A stretch of 42,430 nucleotides of DNA from Dyella sp. S184 (GCF_009766065.1 NZ_LMUE01000002.1:1650871-1693300), one strand, 5' to 3'; shown: positions 10,701 through 17,632, counted from the stretch's first letter. Notes: generated from the letters alone by a model not told the origin. Numbers and translations: made by a program.

Positions 10701-13700
10701 CGCTGACACGCTGACCCAGCACGTTGTAGGTATAGGTCGTCGTCGCCCGGTTGCCATCGACGCTGGTCAGCGTGTCACCGAACGCATCATAGGTAGCGTT
10801 GGTGATGCGCGCCGCGCCTTGACCGGCCGTCGGCGTCACCGTGGTGGTCAACAGCTGGCCCACGCTGTTGTAGGCATAGGTGGTGACCGTACCGTCGATG
10901 GCGGTGCTACTGGCCACCTGACCATCGGCGTTATCGGTCACGCTGCTCTGCTCGTTGGCGGTGTTGCTGCCGAGCAGACCGACCAGGGTCGCTGCGCTTT
11001 CATTGGGGGTCAGCGCGCTGAGCTGCGCGGCGGTCAGCGCGGTCGCATAGCGCGTCGTCGTGGTGGTATTCGTGGTCTGGTTATACGAGGTGGTGGTGAG
11101 GTAGCCGTCCGCATCGACCTGCGCCACCCCGCGACCGGTCGCATCGTAATAGTTGGATGTCACCTGATTGGCGCTGCTGGCCGTCAGATCCGCCTGCAGC
11201 GCCGCCAGGGTCGGACTGCTGCCCAGCGCCGTGCGTTGCGCCGTCGTCAACGCGGTGGCGTACGCCGTGCTGAGCACAACGTTGCCGGCGGCATTGTAGG
11301 TCTGGGTGGTGACGTCGCCAGCGGCATTGATCGTCGCCACCGCACGACCGTCGGCGTCATAGATGATTTGCGTGGTGCGGTCGTTGGTCGTTGTCGTCAG
11401 ATCCGCCTGCAGTGCCGCCAGCGTCGGCGCACTGCCCAACGCGGTCAGCTGCGCCGCGGTCAGGGCCGTGGCATGGGCCGTCGTGCTGATCGGGTTGCCG
11501 TCACCATCGTACGTGGTGGTGGTGACGTTGCCTTCCGGATCGATCGTGGCCACGGCTAAACCGGCCGCGTTATAGAGCACGTGCGCGGTGCGATCGTTGG
11601 CGCTGGTCACGATCTCGCTCTGCACACTGGACCAGGCGGTGCTGCCGGTCAGTGCGCTGAGCTGCGCGGCGGTCAGCGGCGTGGCGTACTGCGTCGTGGC
11701 AATCGCGTGGCCATCGCCGTCGTAGGTATACGCCGTGACATCACCCTCGGGATCCACGGTGCCGGCCACTTGCCCGGCGGGGTTGTAGAACGTGGTGGTG
11801 ATGCTGCCTTCCGGGTTGATCGTCTCGACCGGCTGACCGTCGGCGTTATACACATAGGTGGTGACGCGACTGGTCTGGCCACTGGCCGACTGGGTGCTGC
11901 TGATGAGCTGACCGGCGCTGTTCGTCGCCTGGGTGGTGGTCAGCCCGTTGGCCTGGGTGATCGCCAGGGTGGCACCGGTGGTGCCACCGGTATAAACGTA
12001 GCTGGTGACGTTGCCCAGCGGATCGGTACTGCTGATCAGTCGGCCCAACCCGTCGTAGGCGTAAGCGGTGGTCTGCAGCGTGCTGCCGCGCTGGGTGGCC
12101 GTCTGCAGCAGCTGCCCCTGCGCGCTGTACGTGGTGGTGGTGACCACCGTGCCCGCATCGGATACGCCGGCGCCGCTGGCGCTGACGGTATCCCACTGCG
12201 TCTGCGTCGCCAGCTGGCCGCGCACGTCGTAGGTATAGCTGGTGAGCGTGCTCTGGCTCAGCGTGTTCTGCACCGCGCTGCTGGCGACCCAGCTCTGTAG
12301 GGCCGCCAGCGTGGGCGGCGTGCTCGGCGATAGGCCCGTCAGGCTGAAGCTGGCGCCCAGGTATTGCTGGGTACTGCCGAGCACACTGATCCCGGCGGTG
12401 GTCGTGTAGGTGTTCTGGGTCACGTTGCCCAGCGGGTCGATCACGTAGGCCAGCTGATCGGCGGCGTTGTACACGTAGTAAGTGGTCTGCGCCCCGCTCG
12501 GCGCGACATAGCCGCTCTGCCCGACCGTCCCCTGGGCCGGCACGGTATAGGTGGTCTGACTCGTGACCTGATCGTTGGCGTTGTAGGTGTAGCTGCGCGT
12601 GTTGCCCGCGCCGTCTTCCACGCTCAGCAGGTTGCCATTGGCATCGTAGCTGTAGGACGTGGTGGCCCCGTCGGGGTCGGTGCTGGTCAGCAGGTTGCCG
12701 TTGGCGTCGTAGGTGTAACTCGTGGTCGGCGTGGTGCCGTTGACCGTCGGGGCGATCACGGCGGTCAGCTCGCCGGCGGCGTTGTACTGGTACGTGGTCG
12801 TGTTGCCCAGCGCGTTGGTAACCGTGGTACTGCCGCTGGTATAGGCCAACGTGAGGGTCTGCGCCGCCGCGCCGGTGCCGGTGGTGATCCCGGTCACCTG
12901 GTACACGCCCTGGGCATCCTCGGTATAGCTGTAGCTCACCGTGGTGCCGTCGCTCTGCGTGACCGAGGCGACCCGGTCGCTGGTACCGCTGTAGGTATAG
13001 GTCGTGGTGTAGCTGGCGGTGCTGCTGTCGGTGTCCGAACCCAGGGTGGTGGTGATCGTGCTCAGGCGACCTTGCGTGTCGTAGCCGTAGCCCACCTGCT
13101 GGCGCGTCACAGGTGTGGTCTGACCCGGCGGCACTTCCTGCACCGACAGGCTGGTCAGCTGGCCGCTCGTGTTGTAACCGAACAGCAGCGTGTCGCCGTC
13201 GCCGGCCACAATCTGGCTGAGCTGGTGGCTGCTGGTGTAGCTGAAGCTGTAGCTGGCGCCGGTCTGCGCATCGCTCAACGCCGTCAACTGGCCGCTGGCG
13301 CTATACGTCTCCTGCTGCGCCGCGGCCGCATCGTTCCAGGTCCAGGTGGAGGCGGTGGCGTTCCAGCTTAGAGTGTCTGCCGCGCCGCTCTGGCCGCTGC
13401 TGACGTACTCGCCCAGCGTGGTGTTGTAGGTGTAGGTCACCGCCGAGCCGTCATCGTCGGTACGTGTCACCGTGCTGCCGGCCGTATCCAGCGTCCCGGT
13501 CAGGCCGCCGACCGAGCGGCTGAACCCGAAGCCCCATCCGCCGTTGGCAGCCAGCTGGCCCTGGCTGTTGTAGGTGCGCATCACATTGAGCGACAGGCCG
13601 TCGAAGATCAGGTTCTCGTCCTGCGTCTGCAACACCAGGTTGCCGGTGGCGGCGTTGACGTACTGCCCCACGCCGTCCTGCCCGATCGCCGCCTGCCCGC

Positions 13701-13773
13701 CCAGCCCCTGTCCCAGCTGCTGTAGCGACGTGTTGCCCAGACCCAGACCGTTACCCGCGATGACTGCAACCAT
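1708..13773 (-). CDS. Giant Rhs/YD-repeat polymorphic toxin with LysM domain (4021 residues)
   Basis: YD-repeat proteins build a hollow beta shell that encloses a C-terminal toxin used against competing cells. Residues 1-100 form the N-terminal cap (GQYVNAATGNLVLQ, MRTYNSQG). From about 105 to 3200 there are dozens of repeats of the type TYDxxGxxxxxTDxxGNxTxYxYD. A LysM domain follows at about 3227-3275 (YTVQAGDTLQSLAQAIYGD ... AGTVLKIP), then a Gln/Glu/Ala-rich helical stretch (3314-3352) and an Asp/Ser-rich acidic linker (about 3421-3468). Next come a short hydrophobic segment (about 3822-3841) and the variable tip (about 3880-4021; YFARTLNEQ, YLLEFQLQDPAGL, EEFVPGG). There is no signal peptide and no recognisable standard Rhs core motif before the tip. 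The start has AAGG 6 bases upstream. The tip activity is unknown; an ART-like fold is only a guess. The immunity gene overlaps the stop. Confidence 0.93.
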   Translation of the reverse strand: MVAVIAGNGLGLGNTSLQQLGQGLGGQAAIGQDGVGQYVNAATGNLVLQTQDENLIFDGLSLNVMRTYNSQGQLAANGGWGFGFSRSVGGLTGTLDTAGSTVTRTDDDGSAVTYTYNTTLGEYVSSGQSGAADTLSWNATASTWTWNDAAAAQQETYSASGQLTALSDAQTGASYSFSYTSSHQLSQIVAGDGDTLLFGYNTSGQLTSLSVQEVPPGQTTPVTRQQVGYGYDTQGRLSTITTTLGSDTDSSTASYTTTYTYSGTSDRVASVTQSDGTTVSYSYTEDAQGVYQVTGITTGTGAAAQTLTLAYTSGSTTVTNALGNTTTYQYNAAGELTAVIAPTVNGTTPTTSYTYDANGNLLTSTDPDGATTSYSYDANGNLLSVEDGAGNTRSYTYNANDQVTSQTTYTVPAQGTVGQSGYVAPSGAQTTYYVYNAADQLAYVIDPLGNVTQNTYTTTAGISVLGSTQQYLGASFSLTGLSPSTPPTLAALQSWVASSAVQNTLSQSTLTSYTYDVRGQLATQTQWDTVSASGAGVSDAGTVVTTTTYSAQGQLLQTATQRGSTLQTTAYAYDGLGRLISSTDPLGNVTSYVYTGGTTGATLAITQANGLTTTQATNSAGQLISSTQSASGQTSRVTTYVYNADGQPVETINPEGSITTTFYNPAGQVAGTVDPEGDVTAYTYDGDGHAIATTQYATPLTAAQLSALTGSTAWSSVQSEIVTSANDRTAHVLYNAAGLAVATIDPEGNVTTTTYDGDGNPISTTAHATALTAAQLTALGSAPTLAALQADLTTTTNDRTTQIIYDADGRAVATINAAGDVTTQTYNAAGNVVLSTAYATALTTAQRTALGSSPTLAALQADLTASSANQVTSNYYDATGRGVAQVDADGYLTTTSYNQTTNTTTTTRYATALTAAQLSALTPNESAATLVGLLGSNTANEQSSVTDNADGQVASSTAIDGTVTTYAYNSVGQLLTTTVTPTAGQGAARITNATYDAFGDTLTSVDGNRATTTYTYNVLGQRVSATDADGNSTYTYYDADGRVLYTVQGQPSGSSLNVLGNVTSYSYNAFGQVASTQQYASQLTLTGGTSSGTTLNPATATLAQVATAVAALPVSASDANGLTMYTYTLDGQVASLTNGDGYQTAYGYDAFGDQIQVQQQLSAPGSALSASNSTLTQATYNALGEQIGQTQGVGSTVASSTSSTYDAFGRLSSTTDGNGNTITYGYDNLGRQVSTSQTVQGTARTTQTSYNAFDQVLTQTDALGNVTRYQYTPATHTAVVTTPDGVTMTTVKDAYGDTVSVTNGAGDTTRYTYDADGQLLTTTDALGNVSSEAYDADGDVIQTTDATGHLVTYTYDASGRVLTQTVDPAGLALTTTYDYDGEGRELSVTDPTGTVTTYAYDADGNTLTQVQDAGAGHLNLTTTSTYDGEGKILTVTLGAGTSAARTTQYAYDNLERLSQQIVDPGTGHLNLTTSYTYDANNNLTSVTNADGNVTRSVYDQANEKIFSIDPTGAVTQLGYDADGQVTSTRSYATALTSTQLTALGTAPSIAAVTADLVTSTSDQVSYTAYNTDGQVGYTIDPMGNVTETRYDAAGRVSETLAYAQAVSVTGSLSTALQQGSAFGSMASAISAAGNTDANAEATLYLVDADGHTRFVVQQNTVNGQFVGLVSEQRYDAAGRVIASIAYGSTLPLSSSAALTAQLTTASVATAVASAPSEITQSVYDNAGHLRYTINSLDQVTENRYDNDGRVTETLVYPGAITVPATLTVANVAQAVVAANTIGYIGSNPVINERYSTTTYDAAGRVVNTGDWNGLNASYTYDATGLQLTQTNRDGNQTVITYDKAGRKILVQSPQVEVASDNGSGVLQAPTWQYLYTSYSYDAMGNVTTLNQGSGTSPSAITNLSTTTYTYDADGRQTQAAYLDGVPPYSTRTFYNTFGQTVVTEDGNFNYQYNVYNLDGEVAYAVDADGYVTGASHDAYGNTTAVTQYATALNTGAITGWSAGQPLTMAQLQQGLVTSSSDRTTTTTYDQRNQMIEVQQSAIAYALGVGVRDIGSAMVPAQPTTTYTYDAYGNRTSSSTLLQEADTEQTIPQLNTPAIWATTYTYYDALNRVVMSITPTGLYTAPQGYVTQTSYDGFGEVSSTTQYANAIATSAVTTAAPPSTPVTSAYDRTNIYSYDHLGRVTNETSTGTYSDVGGTAGIATGSSVTTWTYDGENRVLTQTVNGATTTTAYDAAGRVISVTAPARQALVSNWATLLESTPGDDLTSAALYTTVSPVTSYVYDALGHALSTTTSTGLQTRQTFATYDSRGNVLSYTDTAGNVQTNTYDRDGHLLTQSYLLTSNGASSTVTTSYVYDKDGQLTTTAVQRSGQSTYDSYTQTQYNAFGEVVAQGDNNGFEAQYTYNNVGNLISATDPTAGAIQTYMYDLANHQVTEMTGPSSPTLTGTNDPFGQIIQQQATSTGTNPTWTATTIDLGGQTLQQLTASDNINGVDQAIQLTHDRWGNVTSMTDGNGNVTQYVYDAQNQMIKEIEPTVTVVSATGVSSTATPTKNWYYNVMGQLIGSTDENGNQTWNTYDAAGNLISTSDPASGDKTYTAYTSIGMAVAQETPPVNTASGTQSHITTTSYNMLGQVTGVGDFVLNAAGTARTAQQQETYVLNTNGDRIQVTDGLNNTSYYTYDSQHRVLQSQTALQHANGQSQTYTYDVNGKLIAQTDAMGHTQSWVYNYFGQVLSHVDESGATTTYTYSPTNGLLTTETSNWTANGPAASVNSTLNFQYMADGQLEQLSQTVGGVSSTYTYQYDANGNETQETDTTQDGNGQAIVVTTATTYDSHNRISSVVETSTQTAPPTGTVPTLTLNYTYDAAGNRREVTAVTGTGSGTGATVADWFTYDADNRVLVTNGSLVSGQILVTSTAGSAQSTYDAAGDVSIYSTVNASGQTLSQKNTYDARGELTMVQTQSTPGGTYAPYETLTYDNDGHLTSEVTYNLPGHQSAGTLANGTLVSFSDAGWVASDTIYTYDASGDLTDVSLYAENTGQNLVNEYGTGVATSAYATLDASVPTTLPTVGSNLFGGLFLATETSYATATGGYGYDADGNVTGYKTITTSNLDQTARTDSYFNGYVLQNTELNLKTTASTTSGTYQPSTNTNTYNDLGQVTKEVTTVSGAAQTYAIAYTADGQILAKNTVGVNAKEYAYVNDQRLAGYNNMGDINLANTSSGFSNSVLGSQNYTVQAGDTLQSLAQAIYGDASYAFILAQANGLQVDAYPVAGTVLKIPQVTTHANGSNTAQPYSASAILNGNASASTTTAQLVTNAISSLLQQQALANPIIQQIESEQQLEAAEEAKEQAEAEAQPQTNATATAASSSLIATAPDTPEPALGQSGASGSTAIEEGGRGSYIAATLREDRNERPYTPAMMDLGSEDTGGSGGVDDDTDDDYDMSDYDDESDSSDFGNDDSSSIDDTDPGDSSESAGQQYEDNLDALSNTYSSDTTVDYGMMADFGVAGDFSAGIGAVGQGDYSDFDAGDGTDATAVNSFGDTYTINNMVGSPNGAGGWMNGSETGDGGGGPNGDFDTDPGNPIPSIDGDSVGNPVSSTTNYDPNNVLAQYNGAGYAGLLTGGYGSSYSSGDGTSNSPDIAFSGLPLAGHAGAYVNYFVSPDGDEGGGIGDSNAGGESATSDIGVNGWPIVGQKMAPNQTMEDVSQAPTVQVTATAIDDSLSAPGETSFDYMSLSKYFMSPAMSQAMSQAHDIDVQLQDVRPGSALWTALKQQQAALNLSSSDPSIMAQGQLTAMELQIDQQVQATQDDSGALMSQVGPIPDNSAQQRQLAALGMFMLATSIPAMVGGTPESPGVVEPPAGGLEPVSWQAPNEATVAPDVPNYVATGNAAPLSYDISNWGASGLPSNGYFARTLNEQDAFSLIQGDQISFGGMPTEGYPNGMGFLGSAEEVSSLNTGADYANSLNLTYQPKYLLEFQLQDPAGLQNVLEAPYEEFVPGGKTASGFSEWNYPGINSSQIVNWQLRAFK
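4250..13430 (-). repeat. YD-repeat coding tandem array
   Basis: About 9 kb of degenerate, roughly 60-bp-class repeats encode the shell of the Rhs protein. Recurrent units encode TYDADG / YDAAGR / GNVTxYxY. Larger near-identical blocks occur too: the ATALTAAQLTALGSAPTLAALQADL type recurs around 11020-11460 and again near 9120-9180. Such blocks can recombine, so repeat number may vary between strains and short-read assemblies may misplace units. The bias of these repeats leaves very long spurious open frames on the plus strand. Confidence 0.85.
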
Positions 13774-13953
13774 TGTCCTTCCCCCTGATCCATAGCCGTC
13801 CGCCGCGCCCGATGACGGTGCGCTTTAGCGGTGCCTCTAAAGACTTATCCGGGGAGTGGTGGAAAAGTTTAGGGGGACCGGCAGCCTCTGGACGCGAGCA
13901 CCCAACGCAGCGGGCCTAAGTTGAGGTGAAATCAGCTAGGTCGGTCAAGCCGC

Positions 13954-13975
13954 ATCGCCGCCTTGCGGCGGCGAT
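13954..13975. other. Perfect 9-bp hairpin (ATCGCCGCC/GGCGGCGAT)
   Basis: ATCGCCGCC is followed by the loop TTGC and GGCGGCGAT. There is no T-run on either strand, so a classical intrinsic terminator is unlikely. It sits about 180 bp upstream of the Rhs start and could be a repeated extragenic palindrome or part of the Rhs leader. Confidence 0.45.
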
Positions 13976-14460
13976 CTAAGGGTTGGGTTTACTGCTTCAG
14001 GACCACCCGAACACCACTCACGAAAATAAGCCGCTGGAAGCGTTGCGACCCGATGTCATCGCTCATAGCCTCCGATCTGCGTTCCGCGACTCGGCTCGAC
14101 TGCCCCTGAGATCGTAAGCATTTCCCGCCTACTCAAGGAGGTTGGATGGGGAAGGTGGAGGGTCATGGTCGACACATTTTCACTTTTCAGATGAAAACAA
14201 AACACCGAAACGCAGGCTCGGCCTGCAAAACGCCAGCGCTACTCCATGTAAGGCTGACGCCGACATCAACTCAGACTGCGCGGTTCCCCCCGCCGCACCC
14301 GCGTGGCCTACAGGAGTCGATTGTGACGAGGCTATCCACAGTCTCCACATGGCGCCGTGTGGCGCTCAAACGACTATGGACTAGGCACGGATCAAGACGC
14401 AGAACGACGCACGCGGGGTGTTTTTGGGCTTCTGATGGGTGGCGATGAGCGCCAGAAAGC

Positions 14461-14766
14461 GAGGGGCCATCGGAAAACGGTAATTTAGGTAACCATGCCG
14501 GAAAACGCGGCCAAGTACATAATCTTGAAGGATTTAGTTGTTACCTTTCAGGGGTCACTTTGGGTAACCTTGAAGGTAATTTTTACAAGTTATTGATTTA
14601 TAAGGGCCTTGCTGGTCGGTGAAATTACCTTTTAGAGGGGTAACTAATTACCTCAATATCACCATATAGTTACCTTGCTGTTCTTTCCGTATATCTTTGA
14701 TTTCTAATGTGTTCTAGGAAAATATCTGAAAAGGTTACCTAAATTACCTTTTTCCGAATGGCCCTC
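14461..14766. mobile_element. MITE-like element with 34-bp inverted repeats and GGTAAY motifs
   Basis: The arms 14461-14494 and 14733-14766 are inverted copies. Both read GAGGG(G)CCAT(T)CGGAAAA, then (C/A)GGTAATTTAGGTAACC. They differ only by one substitution and two compensating one-base length changes. Inside and within the arms GGTAAY occurs forward at 14479, 14488, 14563, 14575 and 14639. The reverse RTTACC occurs at 14540, 14624, 14647, 14669, 14734 and 14743, giving eleven copies in about 270 bp. The interior is AT-rich and codes for nothing. No clear target-site duplication is visible. A non-autonomous transposon is the simplest reading; an iteron-type replication or regulator-binding region is the alternative. 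Confidence 0.6.
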
Positions 14767-14846
14767 ACATTTTCACAGCCTAGGCCGATTGACGATCCTG
14801 ACTTGGGACTGGAACGGGTAACTTCTATCGCCACCGTGCAGTAGCA

Positions 14847-14870
14847 GGTGGTACATCTGGTGGTACAAAT
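14847..14870. repeat. 12-bp tandem direct repeat (GGTGGTACAtct / GGTGGTACAaat)
   Basis: Two copies of GGTGGTACA start at 14847 and 14859. Similar GTGGTACA repeats are familiar to me near attachment sites of tyrosine-recombinase islands, but no integrase gene is present here. A scar of an integrative element is therefore only a possibility. Confidence 0.3.
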
Positions 14871-14929
14871 AAGCGCCTCATTGAGAGGAAGCCACATACA
14901 GAGCCATTTACTTGCCGCTGTTTTGTGGC

Positions 14930-14943
14930 TGGTGGGCCCACCA
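14930..14943. other. 14-bp perfect palindrome TGGTGGGCCCACCA after rtcA
   Basis: The palindrome lies immediately downstream of the rtcA stop codon. It could form a short hairpin in the rtcA transcript but has no T-run. The sequence also resembles the 3' end of a tRNA followed by its complement, as seen at some integration sites. I cannot choose between these. Confidence 0.3.
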
Positions 14944-14944
14944 A

Positions 14945-15955
14945 CTAGCTGATCTCAACGCGCCAGACATCATGCCTTAGCTCGATGTGGTCAATCTGGA
15001 CTGCAAGAAACTTCTCGATCAACGCGGCATTCGTTCTAGAATGGGCCGTGGGAGAAGTTGTCGTGAATGAGCCGCTGCCAGCTAGCGCAAAGGGCAACAG
15101 CAGCTGATCAGCCATGTAGGGACCGATGGCTACGCCTGTTTTGAGGTAAGCCTGCGCCTCATCACACACACGTTCGGCAACTTGTTCAGCGCTGACACCA
15201 CGCTCTCCAAATGTCGTAAAGGTTTCGACAACGTGCTCAGACTCGACGCGAATGATTAACGCGTTCCCAGGACCCAGTGCAGGCCGGATTTCGTGCAGCT
15301 TCAATGCACCATCCGCTAAGGATAGGCGGCGCGCCACTACCTTCAGCTCACGCTCTGCAACGCTCACATTGATGCTCGAAATCAAGGCAGTCGCCGACAC
15401 GGAGCGTAGTTCACCGCGTTCCAGCAAGTGGAGTGGACGAAGTGTTTCGGCTGGCTTTATGTGCGCATGAATCACACCGCCACCAGCCGGATAAAATCCG
15501 TAGCGATCCAAACGAATATCAGCGATCACACCCATTTTTTCCAAAACCGGTGCAAACGTATGGATCAAGAAGTCAGCCGGTGGCGCTAGTGGGTTATGTG
15601 TACCGCCTTCCAATCGAATCGTTGAAGCCTTATCCGCGCGACATAGGGCCGGCAGCACGGTCTGCAATACAAGCGTGGTCGATCCGGCCGTGCCGATCGG
15701 GAAATGAAAGTCGCCCGCACGAACGGCTTGCGGAACGAACGTCAACGTCTGCGAGCCCAGATCCGCGCCAGTGATCGTCGCGTCGCTAACTTGGCGCGCC
15801 GCTTCGACTGCCGTTAAGTGCTGACGCATCAGGCCTGCGCGGCTGCGTTTCGCACGGATGCCCGTCATGGTGAAGGGCTCTCCCGTCACCATGCTCAGGG
15901 TCAATGCGGTACGAAGCAGTTGACCACCGCCTTGCGATCCATCGATCTCAATCAT
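14945..15955 (-). CDS. rtcA: RNA 3'-terminal phosphate cyclase
   Basis: RtcA uses ATP to turn RNA 3'-phosphates into 2',3'-cyclic phosphates, via an adenylylated histidine; it can also adenylylate 5'-phosphates. The 336-residue product has the family opening IEIDGSQGGGQLLRTALTLSM, the HFPIGTAGSTTLVLQT and YPAGGG motifs, and the C-terminal TAHSRTN whose His (about residue 305) matches the catalytic His of the family. Length is normal. The start ATG has AAGGAAG upstream. It is the last gene of the rsr-Y RNA-rtcB-rtcA operon, 62 bp after rtcB, and is expected to depend on RtcR and sigma-54. In the pathway it prepares or re-forms the cyclic ends that RtcB joins or RtcR senses. Confidence 0.96.
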   Translation of the reverse strand: MIEIDGSQGGGQLLRTALTLSMVTGEPFTMTGIRAKRSRAGLMRQHLTAVEAARQVSDATITGADLGSQTLTFVPQAVRAGDFHFPIGTAGSTTLVLQTVLPALCRADKASTIRLEGGTHNPLAPPADFLIHTFAPVLEKMGVIADIRLDRYGFYPAGGGVIHAHIKPAETLRPLHLLERGELRSVSATALISSINVSVAERELKVVARRLSLADGALKLHEIRPALGPGNALIIRVESEHVVETFTTFGERGVSAEQVAERVCDEAQAYLKTGVAIGPYMADQLLLPFALAGSGSFTTTSPTAHSRTNAALIEKFLAVQIDHIELRHDVWRVEIS

Positions 15956-16017
15956 TCAAACTTCCTTGAATCTCAATCCATTTTTCTAGTGAGTGTGCAG
16001 GCCTAAGCCGGCACACC

Positions 16018-17235
16018 TTACCCCTTGACGCAGACCACCTGGCGAAGCGTATGCACGATTTCCACCAAGTCCTGTTGCGCCGCCATAACTGCATCGATGG
16101 ACTTGTAGGCTGCCGGTGATTCGTCGATCACATCCCTGTCCTTGCGGCATTCGACATGTGCAGTGGCCTGCTTATGCTCATCGAGCGTGATGCGCTTGCG
16201 CGCCTCGGTACGGCTCATGACGCGGCCCGCGCCATGGCTGCAGCTGTGGAAGCTTTCCTCGTTGCCGAGGCCGCGCACGATGAAGCTCTTGGCGCCCATG
16301 CTGCCTGGGATGATCCCCAGCTCGCCAGCCTTGGCACTTACCGCGCCCTTACGCGTTACCAACACATCCTTGCCGTAGTGGTACTCGCGGCTCACATAGT
16401 TGTGATGGCAGTTCACCGCTTCTGCCCAAGCATCGAATGACTTAGGAATCACGCGCTTAACTGCTTCGATCACATGTTGCATCATGATCGCGCGGTTGGT
16501 CCGCGCAAAGCGTTGCGCCCACTCGACGGCAAAGACGTAGTCATCGAAGTGGTCGCTACCCTCTGGCAGATAAGCGAGATCCTGATCCGGCAAATTGATC
16601 ATCCAGCGCCGCATGTCCTCCTTGGCGAGCTCAATGTATCGCGTGCCGATTGCATTACCCACGCCGCGTGAGCCGGAGTGGAGCATGAACCAAACGCGAT
16701 CATCCTCATCGAGACAAACTTCGACGAAGTGATTTCCGGTACCCAAGGTTCCCAAGTGATTGAGGTTATTGGTACGTGCCAGCTTTGGTTGCTTCTCGAC
16801 AATCCGACGGAAGTCCTGCTCAAGCTGTGACCAGCCATCGATCGCGACCGTCGGCGGTGTTTCCCACGCCCCCTTGTCGCGCTTACCCACTGTGCGGCCA
16901 TGCGGGACAGCACGCTCGATCGCGGAACGCAGGCCGGCCAGGTTGTCCGGCAGGTCGGATGCGGTCAACGTCGTACGGGTTGCAATCATGCCGCAACCGA
17001 TATCGACACCTACCGCCGCCGGCACGATCGCGCCGACCGTCGGTACGACGGAACCTATCGTTGCACCCTTACCCAGATGCACATCCGGCATCACCGCCAC
17101 CCAGCGATGGATAAACGGGAGCTTGGCGATGTTGATCAACTGCTGGCGTGCTGCGTCCTCAATCGGAACACCGCGCGTCCACGTCTTGATCGGTACAGCG
17201 CCCGGCTCATTGATGACTTCGTAGTGCGTGCTCAC
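16018..17235 (-). CDS. rtcB: RNA-splicing ligase RtcB
   Basis: RtcB joins RNA 3'-phosphate or 2',3'-cyclic phosphate ends to 5'-OH ends using GTP and Mn2+, and heals cleaved tRNAs and rRNA. I chose GTG at 17233-17235 (405 residues, close to the E. coli length) because AAGGAG lies just upstream; an in-frame ATG at 17262 lacks a site. Visible active-site elements are PDVHLGKGATIG, GVDIGCGM with the metal-binding Cys at about 81, GTGNHFVEV, LHSGSRGVGN, NCHHNYV, and SCSHGAGR with the guanylylated His at about 334. Nothing is missing. It follows the Y-RNA array and precedes rtcA. Confidence 0.97.
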   Translation of the reverse strand: MSTHYEVINEPGAVPIKTWTRGVPIEDAARQQLINIAKLPFIHRWVAVMPDVHLGKGATIGSVVPTVGAIVPAAVGVDIGCGMIATRTTLTASDLPDNLAGLRSAIERAVPHGRTVGKRDKGAWETPPTVAIDGWSQLEQDFRRIVEKQPKLARTNNLNHLGTLGTGNHFVEVCLDEDDRVWFMLHSGSRGVGNAIGTRYIELAKEDMRRWMINLPDQDLAYLPEGSDHFDDYVFAVEWAQRFARTNRAIMMQHVIEAVKRVIPKSFDAWAEAVNCHHNYVSREYHYGKDVLVTRKGAVSAKAGELGIIPGSMGAKSFIVRGLGNEESFHSCSHGAGRVMSRTEARKRITLDEHKQATAHVECRKDRDVIDESPAAYKSIDAVMAAQQDLVEIVHTLRQVVCVKG

Positions 17236-17295
17236 AGTCTTTCTCCTTACTCGAATGGCCATTGATTCGTTAATGCCACTCGCTGTCTACATAAA

Positions 17296-17428
17296 AGTGC
17301 AGCGACAAGTTTGAGTGAAACTCCTGCTCTACCGCTGAGCTACAACACGGCTTGCGCCGTATTGACAGGAATCGAACCTGCGACATGGGACTTATGAGGT
17401 CATGTAGTTCCACAGGCATTCGCCGCAA
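17296..17428 (-). ncRNA. Y-RNA-like tRNA mimic, copy 4 (YrlA type)
   Basis: The 5' strand GCGGCGAATGC (GCGAATGC at 17423-17416) and the 3' strand TTGTCGCTGC (17308-17300) form the Ro-binding stem. The 5' motif matches the GNCGAANG consensus I recall for bacterial Y RNAs. Between them is a circularly permuted tRNA: T-arm CAGGTTCGATTCCTG, acceptor AATACGGC capped by GCAA and returning as GCCGTGTT, then D-arm TAGCTCAGCGGTAGAGC. A segment before the T-arm resembles a CAU anticodon loop (CTCATAAG). It ends about 60 bases before the rtcB start. Confidence 0.85.
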
Positions 17429-17462
17429 CGCGAAATCGTTAGTTTCTAAGAATTGCTTCAAG

Positions 17463-17596
17463 AGCTGTAGCGACAAAGATTGATGAACGAAGACCCTTAC
17501 TCTATCCGCTGAGCTACAACGTCGCTTTCGCAACATTGGCGGGAGTCGAACCCGCGACCTAGGATTTCTAGTACGTCCACCCGCATTCGCAACAAC
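17463..17596 (-). ncRNA. Y-RNA-like tRNA mimic, copy 3 (YrlA type)
   Basis: The Ro stem is GTTGCGAATGC (17590-17583 core) with TTGTCGCTAC (17476-17470 core). The permuted tRNA part has T-arm CGGGTTCGACTCCCG, acceptor GTTGC capped by GAAA and returning as GCGAC, and D-arm TAGCTCAGCGGATAGAG. Alignment with copy 4 shows the same order and spacing but diverged loops, so this is a paralogue and not a recent duplication. Confidence 0.85.
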
Positions 17597-17632
17597 CTTC
17601 AAACCCGATACGTATAACTGACGCATGAAAAG

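Larger units (their letters stand above)
13774..14944. other. 1.17-kb gene-free region upstream of the Rhs gene
   Basis: I find no convincing gene here. Open frames of 80-100 codons at 14142-14448 have unnatural composition. One follows a good AAGGAGG at about 14136-14142, only four bases from its ATG, but encodes no recognisable protein. The region holds a GC-rich hairpin at 13954-13975, the inverted-repeat element at 14461-14766, a 12-bp direct repeat at 14847 and a palindrome at 14930. It must also hold the promoter of the Rhs gene, which I cannot pinpoint. The abrupt change from GC-rich flanks to AT-rich sequence at about 14520-14750 suggests inserted DNA. Confidence 0.6.

Noticed and set aside
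6484..11559. A 1691-codon open frame on the plus strand opposite the Rhs gene, with further ones at 3853-5028, 5695-6447 and 12364-13371
   Set aside because: They are antisense to YD repeats, whose codon bias avoids stops on the other strand. The encoded protein is Gly/Arg/Val-rich repetitive sequence (VVGVGGD...) with no family features.
14142..14448. ORFs with an AAGGAGG-like site upstream of ATG 14146
   Set aside because: Spacing of four bases is short, composition is Arg/Thr/Pro-rich without motifs, and two overlapping frames are equally open.
17296..17596. Genuine tRNA genes
   Set aside because: T-arm precedes D-arm and the acceptor is closed by GNRA loops. A normal 5'-acceptor-D-anticodon-T order is absent, so these are mimics and not tRNAs.
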